The notes: generated by a model not told the origin, from the sequence alone. A stretch of 64,000 nucleotides of DNA from Mucilaginibacter sp. (GCF_028288205.1 NZ_JAQBOD010000057.1:50700-114699), one strand, 5' to 3'; counted from the first letter of the stretch, positions 16,472 to 25,019 are shown. Numbers and translations: made by a program.

Positions 16472-17452
16472 ATGACAGAAATAGACAAAAGCATCATTAA
16501 TGAGGTTGAGGACGAAATTAAACCTAAAACCTGGAAAGGCACCTTTTGGAATATAACTAAAACGCTTTTAAAAATTGCAGTAACATCCGTTTTACTATAC
16601 TTTGTTTTCAGGCATGTGCCCTTTAAAGATGTAAAGTATAGGTTGCTGCACGCCAATTACTGGTGGATGCTTGCAGCACTGATAAGTTTTTTCCTTTCAA
16701 TAATAATGTCATCATGGCGATTAATGAGTTTTTTCAATTCTATTAATTTAAAACTCGACCCACGTTTTAATTTCAGATTATATATGCTGGGCCTGTTCTA
16801 TAACTTCCTGCTTCCGGGTGGCATAGGCGGCGATGGTTATAAAATATGGATGTTGAATAAAAACTATAAGCTACCGGGTAAAAAAGTTTTTTGGGCGATA
16901 ATGTTCGACCGATTAAGCGGCCTTTGGGCAATTGGTCTGATAACTGTTTGCCTGATATTTTTAATACCTCAAATTGATATTCATATTACTATACCATTAG
17001 GCATTTTTGCGGCTGCATCGGGTGTATATTATTTTGTTGCCTATAAGTTTTTCAGAGAATATACACGGTACTTTTTTGCCGGCCACGCTAAGGCGGTTAT
17101 AGTACAAACTTTACAAGTTTTGGCAATAGTATTTATATTGATGGGGCAAGATTTTCATGGTAAATTCTCACCATACTTATTGTCATTTTTAATATCGGCA
17201 TTGGCTACTATTATACCAATAAGTGTGGGCGGTGCAGGTATACGCGAAACTGTTTTTACGCAGCTTACCAAAGTTTTCCCGATGGATAATACCCTGGCTG
17301 TTTTCCTGCCGGGATCTTTTTATATTATATCACTTTTAGTTGCTCTGCTTGGTGCATATTACGTTTTAAGGCCAAGCCGTTTAGAAGAAGGTTTGCCTAA
17401 AGGTGATATAGTGACTGAAGAGGAAAATAAAGATCAGCCTAAATCAGTTTAA
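16472..17452 (+). CDS. Flippase-like / lysylphosphatidylglycerol synthase TM-region protein
   Basis: A 326-residue inner-membrane protein of the UPF0104/LPG_synthase_TM type with about eight helices. After a short charged N terminus the first helix is TLLKIAVTSVLLYFVFRHVPF; other landmarks are YMLGLFYNFLLPGGIGGDGYKIWML and the ISVGGAGIRETVF loop near residue 250, both hallmarks of the family. It lacks the soluble aminoacyl-transferase domain of MprF, so a lipid-translocating role is only a guess. It is 13 bases ahead of an SDR gene and probably cotranscribed. C-terminal 25 residues are acidic and likely disordered. Confidence 0.85.
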   Translation: MTEIDKSIINEVEDEIKPKTWKGTFWNITKTLLKIAVTSVLLYFVFRHVPFKDVKYRLLHANYWWMLAALISFFLSIIMSSWRLMSFFNSINLKLDPRFNFRLYMLGLFYNFLLPGGIGGDGYKIWMLNKNYKLPGKKVFWAIMFDRLSGLWAIGLITVCLIFLIPQIDIHITIPLGIFAAASGVYYFVAYKFFREYTRYFFAGHAKAVIVQTLQVLAIVFILMGQDFHGKFSPYLLSFLISALATIIPISVGGAGIRETVFTQLTKVFPMDNTLAVFLPGSFYIISLLVALLGAYYVLRPSRLEEGLPKGDIVTEEENKDQPKSV

Positions 17453-17465
17453 TATTTATTAGCTA

Positions 17466-18170
17466 ATGAATATCATTATAACAGGTGCCAGCAGCGGGGT
17501 AGGTTTTGAGGCCGTTATTGAACTGATATTATCAGGTCAGCATAAAATTATTGCCCTGGCGCGGTCTCAGGATAAACTGGAGCGCCTGGCCGAAATATGC
17601 GCGGGCTTAAATCCTGATTGTATATTATACCCCATTGCTTTTGATATTGTACATGATGATTATGCGGATCTGCAACAGTTTATTACCAATAATTTAGACG
17701 GAAATATAGATGTACTAATAAACAATGCAGGTGTTTTAATAAACAAGCCATTTATAGATTTACAGGAAGCAGATTTTGTTGAAATGCTGCAAAGTAATTT
17801 TATAGGGCATGTACGTATAATTCAAAGCCTGCAAAAGTTTATGCCTGCAGGTTCTCACATAGTAAATATTGGTAGTATGGGCGGCTACCAGGGGAGCGCA
17901 AAGTTTGTGGGACTATCAGCCTACTCGGCAAGTAAAGCCGCATTACACACGCTTACAGAATGCCTGGCGCAGGAATTTGCCGAACTTGGCATAAAGGTTA
18001 ACTGCCTTGCATTGGGCTCGGCACAAACCGAAATGCTGGAGAAAGCTTTCCCGGGTTATCAATCGCCGGTAATGGCATTTGAGATGGGTAAGTATATTGC
18101 CGATTTTGCCTTAACCGGCCATAAGTTTTTTAACGGGAAGATATTGCCTGTGGCGATGAGTACGCCATAA
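17466..18170 (+). CDS. Short-chain dehydrogenase/reductase
   Basis: A 234-residue Rossmann-fold oxidoreductase using NAD(P)H. The cofactor loop is TGASSGVG near residue 6, NNAG appears in DVLINNAGVLIN, the catalytic serine in IVNIGSMGGY, and the YSASKAA motif supplies Tyr and Lys. It is slightly shorter than many SDRs, ending with MSTP. Substrate cannot be told. Being 13 bases behind the flippase-like gene, it may share its transcript. A perfect-looking hairpin (18171-18201) begins at the base after its stop. Confidence 0.9.
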   Translation: MNIIITGASSGVGFEAVIELILSGQHKIIALARSQDKLERLAEICAGLNPDCILYPIAFDIVHDDYADLQQFITNNLDGNIDVLINNAGVLINKPFIDLQEADFVEMLQSNFIGHVRIIQSLQKFMPAGSHIVNIGSMGGYQGSAKFVGLSAYSASKAALHTLTECLAQEFAELGIKVNCLALGSAQTEMLEKAFPGYQSPVMAFEMGKYIADFALTGHKFFNGKILPVAMSTP

Positions 18171-18201
18171 CCTAACGCATCAATATTATTGATACGTTAG
18201 G
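18171..18201. terminator. Hairpin between convergent genes
   Basis: CCTAACGCATCAAT and ATTGATACGTTAGG form a 14-bp stem with one mismatch and a short loop, directly behind the SDR stop codon. It lacks a long T run, so it may be a weak or bidirectional terminator between the SDR gene and the convergent small membrane-protein gene. Confidence 0.55.
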
Positions 18202-18250
18202 TTGAAAATATTTAAGTATAGGCTATTCAGAAATACAGCAATTGATTAGG

Positions 18251-18538
18251 TTATTTCTTCAGGTATAGCAAAGTTATAGCTAATGTAGCACCAACCTGGC
18301 CAATCCAAAAAATGAACATCCATTTTATAGTTTCGGTCTTGTTCTCAGCCATTTCTTTAAGGACCTCACCAATTTGCCTTGAGATATCTTCTTTAGTGGC
18401 TAATGTCTTAATAGTTGCTTCCACAGATCGTTCTGTTTTGTTATCAATATATTTAAACATAGCCTCGGTAGTGTCGTTACCTAACTTGTCAGATAACAAG
18501 GTGTACAGCCGGGCGGTTTCTTTTGCTTCTAAGTACAT
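18251..18538 (-). CDS. Small coiled-coil protein with C-terminal membrane anchor
   Basis: A 95-residue protein with an N-terminal helical part (YLEAKETARLYTLLSDKLG), a central coiled coil (RSVEATIKTLATKEDISRQIGEVLKEMAENKTE) and one C-terminal membrane helix (WMFIFWIGQVGATLAITLLYL). The shape resembles DUF1640/CCDC90-like and similar plasmid-borne small proteins, but I make no firm family call. It ends convergently with the SDR gene and lies 37 bases downstream of ssb on the same strand. Function unknown. Confidence 0.7.
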   Translation of the reverse strand: MYLEAKETARLYTLLSDKLGNDTTEAMFKYIDNKTERSVEATIKTLATKEDISRQIGEVLKEMAENKTETIKWMFIFWIGQVGATLAITLLYLKK

Positions 18539-18575
18539 AACAAATATAATGATAAAGGTTTAGATTGTAATCAAC

Positions 18576-18914
18576 TTAGTTCCTGCTGCTTACTTTTAAA
18601 AATTCATTTACCACAATTTCTGATGTATACTTTTTGTTGCCGTCTTTATCTATATAGCTCCGGTTGTTTAAGCGGCCCTCTACAACAATTTCATCACCTT
18701 TTTTAAGTATGTCTTCGGCTATTTTGGCCTGTGCGCCCCATATCACTAAGTTGTGCCATTGGGTGTCGGTTATTTTTTCGCCTTTATCATTTTTGTAGCT
18801 TTCGCTTGTAGCTAATGATAGCTTTGCCAGTTTCTTGTTAGTGTCAAATGTTTTTACTTCCGGATCCATGCCTAAGTTACCTACCAGGCGTACGCTGTTT
18901 TTTAATGAGTTCAT
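18576..18914 (-). CDS. ssb: Single-stranded DNA-binding protein
   Basis: A 112-residue OB-fold SSB: NSVRLVGNLGMDPEV at the start, KLSLATSESYKNDKGEK, TQWHNLVIWGAQAKIAEDILKKGDEIVVEGRL, then SEIVVNEFLKV. The acidic C-terminal tip that recruits partner proteins in replication SSBs is absent (it ends SSRN), so this is probably an accessory SSB, as is common in Bacteroidota, rather than the main replicative one. It is divergent from the zinc-ribbon gene across a gap holding a 16-base palindrome. Confidence 0.9.
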   Translation of the reverse strand: MNSLKNSVRLVGNLGMDPEVKTFDTNKKLAKLSLATSESYKNDKGEKITDTQWHNLVIWGAQAKIAEDILKKGDEIVVEGRLNNRSYIDKDGNKKYTSEIVVNEFLKVSSRN

Positions 18915-19016
18915 GTTTTTGATTTTTATTGTTTACTTATTTAATTGACAGTACAAATGTGCATCCTGCTCAAAATATTAGTCGGTTATTAAGCGTTTAT
19001 AGTCGACAATATACAT

Positions 19017-19032
19017 TTGCAAACGTTTGCAA
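19017..19032. promoter_or_regulatory. Perfect 16-base palindrome upstream of the zinc-ribbon gene
   Basis: TTGCAAACGTTTGCAA is perfectly symmetric with a central CG, the form of LacI/GalR-type operators. It lies 30 bases before the ATG at 19062 and about 100 bases from the divergent ssb start. No regulator of that family is encoded in the window. Operator function is inference. Confidence 0.5.
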
Positions 19033-19061
19033 GCGGGTATAATATTGACTACCTTAGCCTT

Positions 19062-19427
19062 ATGAATACCGAAAAAACATGCCTTGATTGCGGCACCGTG
19101 ATACATGGCCGTGCCGATAAAAAATTTTGCAACGACCTTTGCCGAAATAATTACAACAACCAGCTTAACAGCGAAAGTTATAATATGGTGCGAAATATCA
19201 ATAATATCCTAAAGCGCAACCGCCGGATATTGGAAGAGCTCAATCCAACCGGAAAAACAAAAACCACCACTGCAAAAATGATCGCTAAAGGTTTTAACTT
19301 TAAATACCTCACCAATAAATACGATACACAAAATGGTAAGACCTATCATTTTTGCTATGAATATGGTTACCTGCCATTAGAAGGCGATGAGGTTTTACTC
19401 GTAAAGCGCGAAGAAAAAGCAGAGTAG
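19062..19427 (+). CDS. Small zinc-ribbon protein
   Basis: A 121-residue basic protein from ATG 19062 (MNTEKTCLDCG); the longer frame from 19017 would start inside the palindrome and is rejected. The N terminus has four cysteines as CLDCG-x11-KKFCNDLC, a single zinc-binding knuckle pair often found in short Bacteroidota proteins. The remainder (YNMVRNINNILKRNRRILEEL, then KMIAKGFNFKYLTNKY) is helical and lysine rich. Nucleic-acid binding is plausible but unproven. No neighbour hints at a pathway. Confidence 0.75.
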   Translation: MNTEKTCLDCGTVIHGRADKKFCNDLCRNNYNNQLNSESYNMVRNINNILKRNRRILEELNPTGKTKTTTAKMIAKGFNFKYLTNKYDTQNGKTYHFCYEYGYLPLEGDEVLLVKREEKAE

Positions 19428-19515
19428 ATTATCATTAGTTAACCTACCTGTAGTATTTTACAAAACAGTGAGACTACTGCAGTTGTTACTATCCATATTT
19501 GCATAAAAAAATAGC

Positions 19516-20586
19516 ATGCCACATCTGTTCTCTCCATTAAAAATAAAAGACATTGAATTTAAAAATCGCATAACCGTTTCGCCAATGTGCGAATACTCGA
19601 GTGTGGATGGTTTTGCAAACAACTGGCACCTGGTGCATTTAGGCAGCAGGGCTATTGGCGGTGCCGCGTTAGTTGTTACAGAAGCAAATGCTGTATCGGC
19701 AGAGGGACGCATAACTTATGCTGATTTGGGTATTTATAAGGACGAGCATATAGCCAAACTAAAAGAAATAACCGATTTTATACATGAACATGGCGCAATA
19801 GCCGGTACACAATTGGCCCATGCGGGCCGCAAAGCAAGTCATCAAAGACCATGGGATGGCGGCGCGCAAATACCGTCAGATCAACCCAATGGCTGGAGGG
19901 CAGTAGCGCCAAGTGCCGTGCCGTTCAACGAAAAAGATGAAGCGCCGGTTGAACTTGATAAAGCCGGCATAGAAAAGGTTAAAGCCGACTTTAAAGCCGC
20001 AACCTTAAGGGCCATACAGGCAGGTTTTAAAGTGATTGAAATACATGCCGCGCATGGTTATTTACTGCATGAGTTTTATTCGCCGTTAAGTAATAAACGT
20101 ACTGATGAGTATGGCGGATCATTCGAGAACCGTATTAGGTTGTTGCTGGAAGTTGTTGAAACCGTACAAGAAGTTTGGCCGGCAACCAACCCGCTGTTTG
20201 TGCGCATATCCTCAACAGATTGGATAGAGGGAGGATGGACCGGCGAAGATTCTGTCGCGTTAGCTAAAGTATTGAAAGATACGGGTGTTGACCTGATAGA
20301 TTGTTCATCGGGAGGCAATGCATTGGTACCAATACCGTTAAAGCCGGGTTACCAGGTGGAGTTTGCCGAAGCGATACGCAAAACAGGTATACTTACCGGC
20401 GCAGTAGGCTTAATAACCGAATCCAAACAAGCTAACGATATTATACAAACCGGCCAGGCTGATATGGTAATTATAGCCCGAGAGTTGTTACGCGATCCAT
20501 ATTTCCCGTTACGCGCGGCGCATGAGCTGGGTTATGAAGCTATTAAATGGCCCCTACAATATGAGCGCGGTAAGTGGCCTAAATAG
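19516..20586 (+). CDS. Old yellow enzyme family NADH:flavin oxidoreductase (YqjM/NamA-like)
   Basis: A 356-residue FMN-dependent TIM-barrel ene-reductase. Landmarks: FKNRITVSPMCEYSS with the cysteine that tunes FMN in the YqjM class, the TQLAHAGRKAS stretch, GFKVIEIHAAHGYLLHEFYSPLSN with substrate-binding His pair, GGSFENRIRLLLEV, and ADMVIIARELLRDPYFP near the FMN phosphate site. It reduces activated C=C bonds such as those of enones, maleimides or nitro compounds. Single gene, 68 bases ahead of an OsmC gene, so the two may serve thiol/electrophile stress together. Confidence 0.93.
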   Translation: MPHLFSPLKIKDIEFKNRITVSPMCEYSSVDGFANNWHLVHLGSRAIGGAALVVTEANAVSAEGRITYADLGIYKDEHIAKLKEITDFIHEHGAIAGTQLAHAGRKASHQRPWDGGAQIPSDQPNGWRAVAPSAVPFNEKDEAPVELDKAGIEKVKADFKAATLRAIQAGFKVIEIHAAHGYLLHEFYSPLSNKRTDEYGGSFENRIRLLLEVVETVQEVWPATNPLFVRISSTDWIEGGWTGEDSVALAKVLKDTGVDLIDCSSGGNALVPIPLKPGYQVEFAEAIRKTGILTGAVGLITESKQANDIIQTGQADMVIIARELLRDPYFPLRAAHELGYEAIKWPLQYERGKWPK

Positions 20587-20654
20587 TGATTAGAGATTAG
20601 TTAATTAGAGATTAGGATTTTTATATTTACACACAACAATTAAAACCAAAACAT

Positions 20655-21074
20655 ATGAAACGCACAGCACATGCCCATTGGGCCGGTACCTTAACCGAAG
20701 GTAAGGGAGAAATATCTACCCAAAGCACTACACTTAACAATACCCAATATTCATTTAAGACCCGCTTTGCGGATGGTGTTGGCACCAATCCCGAAGAGTT
20801 GATAGCCGCCGCGCATGCCGGTTGCTTTACTATGGCTGTTGGCGCTGCCTTATCTAAGGCCGGGTTTACGCCGGGCGATTTAAGCACCGATGCTATACTG
20901 GACCTTGATATGCAGGCGCTGGTAATTGCCGGTATCCATTTAGAGTTAAAAGGGTCGGCTATTGATGGCGTATCCGAAGAACAATTTAAAGAAATTGCCG
21001 AAGGTGCTAAAGCTAATTGCATTGTATCAAAAGCTTTGAGCGTGCCTATTACTTTGGGCGTAAGCTACCAATAG
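20655..21074 (+). CDS. OsmC family peroxiredoxin
   Basis: A 139-residue OsmC/Ohr-fold protein reducing organic hydroperoxides. The two redox cysteines are in AAHAGCFTMAVGAAL and AKANCIVSKAL; the start MKRTAHAHWAGTLTEGKG and TRFADGVGTNPEELI are OsmC-like (rather than Ohr). It lies behind the old yellow enzyme gene, with a short GATTAGAGATTAG repeat in the gap, and is closed by a 12-bp hairpin at 21083-21114. Confidence 0.93.
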   Translation: MKRTAHAHWAGTLTEGKGEISTQSTTLNNTQYSFKTRFADGVGTNPEELIAAAHAGCFTMAVGAALSKAGFTPGDLSTDAILDLDMQALVIAGIHLELKGSAIDGVSEEQFKEIAEGAKANCIVSKALSVPITLGVSYQ

Positions 21075-21082
21075 TTAATTAT

Positions 21083-21118
21083 AACAATGCCATGGGGTAA
21101 CTCATGGCATTGTTGTTT
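21083..21118 (+). terminator. Terminator after osmC
   Basis: AACAATGCCATG (21083-21094) pairs perfectly with CATGGCATTGTT (21103-21114) around an 8-base loop; a short T-rich tail (GTTT) follows. It starts nine bases behind the osmC stop. Confidence 0.7.
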
Positions 21119-21280
21119 AGTGAGTGCAGCACAACCACCTGGACCACCTGACTCAGGGTGACCCCACCTGACCCCACCTTGCGCCGGCTTTGGGATTAAT
21201 TGCCACCGCACCCCGGATCGCAGATCCTGCCGCTTTTGGGACGGGATGGAATATCCCGACCAACAAGACACTGGCAAAAT
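21115..21280. repeat. GC-rich dispersed repeat downstream of osmC
   Basis: A GC-rich, proline-codon-like island without a convincing gene. It contains AGGGTGACCCCACCTGACCC (from 21155), recurring with two C/T changes at 61687-61711, and a GGGACGGGATGG block similar to the repeat at 7410. The overlapping minus-strand 70-codon frame is repeat, not gene. Confidence 0.65.
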
Positions 21281-21317
21281 AGTATCATATTATTATTAAA
21301 ATGATTGTATATGCAAA

Positions 21318-21557
21318 TCACTTTTTGAGAAGGGTTAGTATATGCTGTATTTTATTTTGTGCCGATAAGGAGTTTATTTCATGCTTCATCGCCAACAGGC
21401 AATTCCGGCACAGGCAATCAGGATAGGTTATGCGGATATAGTCTTTTTCTGTTTCGGTAAAAGTAAGGTCGTGGCATTGGCATAACAATATGCTGCCTAC
21501 CTTACATTCAAAAGGCACCTTGCACCTGGGGCAATATTTATTTTCATGATTTGCCAT
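21318..21557 (-). CDS. Cysteine-rich CWC-like small protein
   Basis: A 79-residue protein from ATG 21557 (MANHENKYCPRC). Cysteines are arranged as CPRC-x4-FEC, LLCQCHD and CLCRNCLLAMK, two likely zinc sites that match the cysteine-rich CWC family (DUF) of unknown function. The last 30 residues are helical. It has no operon partner; metE lies downstream on the same strand after a 200-base repeat-bearing gap. Function unknown. Confidence 0.75.
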   Translation of the reverse strand: MANHENKYCPRCKVPFECKVGSILLCQCHDLTFTETEKDYIRITYPDCLCRNCLLAMKHEINSLSAQNKIQHILTLLKK

Positions 21558-21624
21558 ATAATATTTATTAAAACGAGGCTCAATCAAATGCCAGTTATTT
21601 AATCAGTAGCAAAATAATTATTCA

Positions 21625-21722
21625 ATCTTCGTGCTCTCCTCTGTGCTTACTTAGCACCCTCCGCGGTTAAATTTTACCGCCGAGAACGCTAAGAAGTACA
21701 CAAAGCAACACAGAGCTTTTAT
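21625..21722. repeat. Imperfect palindromic repeat of the CTCTGTG/CACAGAG type
   Basis: Blocks GCTCTCCTCTGTG, TTAGC, GCGGT on the left pair with ACCGC, GCTAA and CACAGAGC on the right around TAAATTTT. The sequence resembles widespread bacterial intergenic elements of the form ACCGCAGAGGAC-CGCAGAG. No gene is present between 21588 and 21785. Confidence 0.55.
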
Positions 21723-21785
21723 AATACACAATATAATTTCATGCAGCTCTGCCTGATTTTATTTTTGATATAACATCGTGATTAT

Positions 21786-24104
21786 TTATGTCATTTCTGT
21801 AACTAAAACGCGCATTTCCCTGGCAGCTTCTACCATTTCAATCAATGCCTTTTTTGTTTCGTCCCATCCCCTGGTTTTTAAGCCACAATCCGGGTTCACC
21901 CAAAGTTGGTTATCAGGAATTACCGCCCTCGCTTTTTTAAGCAGGTGGATCATTTCTTCCCTTTTAGGCACGCGCGGCGAATGAATATCATATACACCCG
22001 GCCCTATTTCATTGGGGTATTTAAAATCGGCAAAAACATCTAACAGCTCCATTTGCGACCGTGACGTTTCTATTGTGATCACATCCGCGTCCATAGCTGC
22101 AATACTTTTTATAATATCATTAAATTCAGAGTAGCACATGTGCGTATGTATCTGTGTATCATCCTGCACACCACTGGCCGAAATACGGAAGGCCTTAACG
22201 GCCCAATCAAGGTAAGCGGCCCAGTCTTGCTTGCGCAGGGGTAACCCCTCGCGTATGGCCGGCTCATCAATCTGAATGATCTTGATACCTGCTTTTTCCA
22301 GGTCGCAAACCTCATCGCGTATAGCTAAAGCAATTTGGGTACAGGTTTCTGCCCGGGGCTGATCGTTCCGCACAAACGACCATTGCAAAATAGTTACCGG
22401 CCCGGTTAACATACCTTTCATCCATTTAGCGGTTAATGATTGCGCAAATGCCGACCATTTAACCGTCATAGGTTTGGGCCTTGATACATCGCCATAAATT
22501 ATTGGCGGCTTAACACAGCGGCTGCCGTAACTTTGTACCCAGCCGTTTTTAGTAAAGGTAAAACCTGCTAATTGCTCGCCAAAATACTCTACCATATCAT
22601 TGCGTTCAAACTCACCGTGCACCAATACATCCAGGTCAATTTCTTCCTGCCATTTTACCGCCAGGGCTGTTTCCTGTTCAACCAGGTTGTTGTATGCCGT
22701 TTCGGTTATCGTACCTTTTTTCAAATTTGCGCGCCAGCTTCTTACCTCGGCAGTTTGCGGGAACGAGCCAATGGTGGTGGTTGCAAATAAGGGTAATTGT
22801 AATAGCTTTTGCTGTGCTTCGCGGCGTGTGGTAAAGGGGTGGGCGCGTTGTGCATCCTGCGGTACAATAGCAGCAACCCGTTGCTTAACCGCCTGGTTAT
22901 GTATAAGTGCCGAGCCTTTGCGTGTTGCATTAGCCTGTTTGTTTTCTGCCAGCTGGTATTGATGGCCAACTCCGGGATTATCCGAGGCAAGGTTTTTAAG
23001 TAAAGCCAACTCACTTATTTTCTGTTTAGCAAAGGCCAGCCATTGCTTAATTTCGGGCGTTAATACTTCCTCGTTAGTTTCATTCCTTAAATCGCATGGC
23101 GAGTGTATCAATGAGCATGACGGCGCTATCCAAACGCGTTCTGCTCCCAGTTTTTCTGTAGCTTTTTGTATAATGGCAAGAGATTGCTCAAAATCGTTTT
23201 TCCAGATATTACGCCCATCAATTATACCTAAAGACAGGTTCATATTATCCGGCAATAAAGTAATTATTTCATCCAATTGCTGTGGTGCCCTTGCCATGTC
23301 AATATGTAATGTATTAACAGGCAAAGAGGCAGCTAAGGCGGCATTGCTACCTAAACGCTCAAAATACGTAGCCAATATAAATTTTAAATGCGGGAAGGCT
23401 GCCCGTAACTGCTTGTAGGTATCTTTATACGCTTGTTGCTCTTTTTCTGTAAGGTCGAGCGCTAAAAACGGCTCATCAAACTGTATCCACTCTGCACCTA
23501 ACGCTTTTAGCTTACCTAATATATCAATATAAACAGGCAGCAGGTTTTTTATCAGGTCGATTTTTTGAAAGCCCGCTTCTTTTTCTTTACCCAATAACAG
23601 GTAAGATACCGGGCCAATTAATACGGGTTTGGTAATAATGCCTAACTGTTTGGCCTCATAAAATTCATCGGTGATTTTGGTGGAGAATAGTTTAAACTGC
23701 TGGTCCTTATAAAATTCAGGAACAATGTAGTGGTAGTTTGTATCAAACCATTTGGTCATTTCCATAGCTACTACATCCAGGCCATCTTTTTGGTAACCAC
23801 GGGCCATAGCAAAATAAAGGTCAAGCTCTTCATTGCCGGGCTTTAGTATAACCTCATTATACCGTTTAGGTATTGCGCCAAACATTAATGAATGATCAAG
23901 CACATGGTCATAAAACGAAAAGTCGTTTGATGGGATGAGGTCTATGCCTGCATCTTTTTGTATCTGCCAGTTTTCATGACGGATATTTTTACCTACGGTA
24001 AGCACATTTTTACGACCCGTTTTGCCTGCCCAATAATTTTCGCAGACTTTTTTTAACTCGCGTTGGCTACCAATTCGCGGATAGCCGAGGTTTTGCGTTA
24101 GCAT
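21786..24104 (-). CDS. metE: Cobalamin-independent methionine synthase
   Basis: Transfers the methyl group of 5-methyltetrahydropteroyl-triglutamate to homocysteine, the last step of methionine synthesis. The 772-residue length is standard. N-terminal duplicate domain starts NLGYPRIGSQRELKK; the catalytic half begins ATTTIGSFPQT and contains the zinc ligands in IHTHMCYSEFN (His and Cys) and VNPDCGLKTRGW (Cys). RNDQPRAETCTQIALAIRDEV is also family-typical. It lies behind a cobalamin riboswitch with terminator, so it should be off when B12 allows MetH to work. No methyltetrahydrofolate gene is adjacent. Confidence 0.97.
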   Translation of the reverse strand: MLTQNLGYPRIGSQRELKKVCENYWAGKTGRKNVLTVGKNIRHENWQIQKDAGIDLIPSNDFSFYDHVLDHSLMFGAIPKRYNEVILKPGNEELDLYFAMARGYQKDGLDVVAMEMTKWFDTNYHYIVPEFYKDQQFKLFSTKITDEFYEAKQLGIITKPVLIGPVSYLLLGKEKEAGFQKIDLIKNLLPVYIDILGKLKALGAEWIQFDEPFLALDLTEKEQQAYKDTYKQLRAAFPHLKFILATYFERLGSNAALAASLPVNTLHIDMARAPQQLDEIITLLPDNMNLSLGIIDGRNIWKNDFEQSLAIIQKATEKLGAERVWIAPSCSLIHSPCDLRNETNEEVLTPEIKQWLAFAKQKISELALLKNLASDNPGVGHQYQLAENKQANATRKGSALIHNQAVKQRVAAIVPQDAQRAHPFTTRREAQQKLLQLPLFATTTIGSFPQTAEVRSWRANLKKGTITETAYNNLVEQETALAVKWQEEIDLDVLVHGEFERNDMVEYFGEQLAGFTFTKNGWVQSYGSRCVKPPIIYGDVSRPKPMTVKWSAFAQSLTAKWMKGMLTGPVTILQWSFVRNDQPRAETCTQIALAIRDEVCDLEKAGIKIIQIDEPAIREGLPLRKQDWAAYLDWAVKAFRISASGVQDDTQIHTHMCYSEFNDIIKSIAAMDADVITIETSRSQMELLDVFADFKYPNEIGPGVYDIHSPRVPKREEMIHLLKKARAVIPDNQLWVNPDCGLKTRGWDETKKALIEMVEAAREMRVLVTEMT

Positions 24105-24201
24105 TTTCTTTTAATGATTAAATAAATAAATCGGTTAAAAGCTCTTTGGCTAAACTTCGCAATGTTTTGTAAATAAGAAAAGTTGGGATAGGTGAACGCG
24201 T

Positions 24202-24229
24202 AAAAAAAGTTGATGTGTTGGCACAACTT
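24202..24229 (-). terminator. Riboswitch-linked terminator before metE
   Basis: On the minus strand AAGTTG...CAACTT (arms 24224-24229 and 24207-24212, extended by two more pairs after a bulge) is followed by seven Ts. It stands about 70 bases downstream of the B12 box and 98 bases before the metE start, so premature termination is a likely output of the riboswitch. Confidence 0.65.
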
Positions 24230-24295
24230 GTTATATAACGACTATCAGACCTGACCAAAAGCTTCATACCGCGAAAGCATTGTCAATTCAGTATA

Positions 24296-24465
24296 TGGCA
24301 GGTCTCCTGACTTGTAACATTTTTGCCGCCCTTCCCATCCCGCCGAAAGGGGACAGTGGACATTTATTGGCAAAAATTTTTGCGTTACTTACAGTTGCGC
24401 GACAGCTCGTGATTTGCACACGATTCCCTATTAATCTACAATTAAGTAAAACCTATACCGGTTGA
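24296..24465 (-). promoter_or_regulatory. Cobalamin riboswitch controlling metE
   Basis: Read on the minus strand, the region has GGTATAGG near the start, AATAGGGAATCGTGTG, then CGAGCTGTCGCGCAACTGTA (the conserved core), a GC-rich hairpin around CCCCTTTCGGCGGG, and AAGTCAGGAGACCTGCC (24297-24313), an excellent B12 box. Order and spacing match the cobalamin riboswitch class. Position ahead of the B12-independent synthase is the classical arrangement. A -7-like TACCTTTG lies upstream at 24495-24502. Confidence 0.93.
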
Positions 24466-24593
24466 TGAAGGAAAGTAAAGAACTTACATCAAAACAAAGG
24501 TAGCTAATAGGAATGAGGAATTGAATGTTAATTATGGTTTTATCCTGCAGAACAGTTAAAAGATTACTAGGCAGACAAAATAAGTAAGTTAAT

Positions 24594-24640
24594 AAAACGG
24601 GGAAAACCGATTTGAGTAATGCAGTGATCCCCGTTTTTTT
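24594..24640. terminator. Bidirectional terminator
   Basis: AAAACGGGG (24594-24602) and CCCCGTTTTTTT (24629-24640) form a stem with T runs on both strands. It ends the minus-strand operon whose last gene stops at 24711, and would insulate the metE promoter region. Confidence 0.65.
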
Positions 24641-24710
24641 CATGGTGATAGGTGTAGGTTATTGTTCGATCTCCTGGTAAATACACTATTTGTGAAAAAA
24701 GGGGGGGTAT

Positions 24711-25019
24711 CTATATTTTTTTATAAATACCACGCTCCATTTTAATTTCCAGTCGCTCAAGCATAGCCGACATGTTAAAGCCTTGTTTTTGATATTCGGC
24801 CTGTACAAGGCCCTTTGCATTTTTTAACGATTCTTCATTTTCCCAAGTGGCAATGGTTATGTAAACCAAATTTTCCTGTTCATCTGTACGCTCATAAGCT
24901 ACGTCTTCTATAAAGCCCGGGAAATCTTTTATAAAATTTCTGTTGATGTTCATCCTTTCAATAAATTCTTGTTGCGCGTTTTGGGGAACAAGAAATTTGT
25001 CTATAAAAATTTGTTTCAT
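24711..25019 (-). CDS. Antibiotic biosynthesis monooxygenase (ABM) domain protein
   Basis: A 102-residue single ABM ferredoxin-like domain: FIDKFLVPQNAQQEFIERM, FIKDFPGFIEDVAYER, VYITIATWENEESLKNAKGLVQAEYQKQGF. Such proteins are small dimeric monooxygenases or heme/quinone-handling enzymes; the substrate cannot be inferred. It is the last gene of a four-gene minus-strand cluster divergent from a MarR regulator, suggesting a stress or quinone-detoxification set. A G-rich run lies at its 3' side, then the terminator at 24594-24640. Confidence 0.85.
   Translation of the reverse strand: MKQIFIDKFLVPQNAQQEFIERMNINRNFIKDFPGFIEDVAYERTDEQENLVYITIATWENEESLKNAKGLVQAEYQKQGFNMSAMLERLEIKMERGIYKKI

Noticed and set aside
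21065..21277. Minus-strand 70-codon frame after osmC
   Set aside because: It spans the osmC terminator and the GC-rich dispersed repeat; composition is that of the repeat.
22572..23418. Plus-strand frames inside metE
   Set aside because: They are antisense shadows of a complete, well-conserved metE gene.
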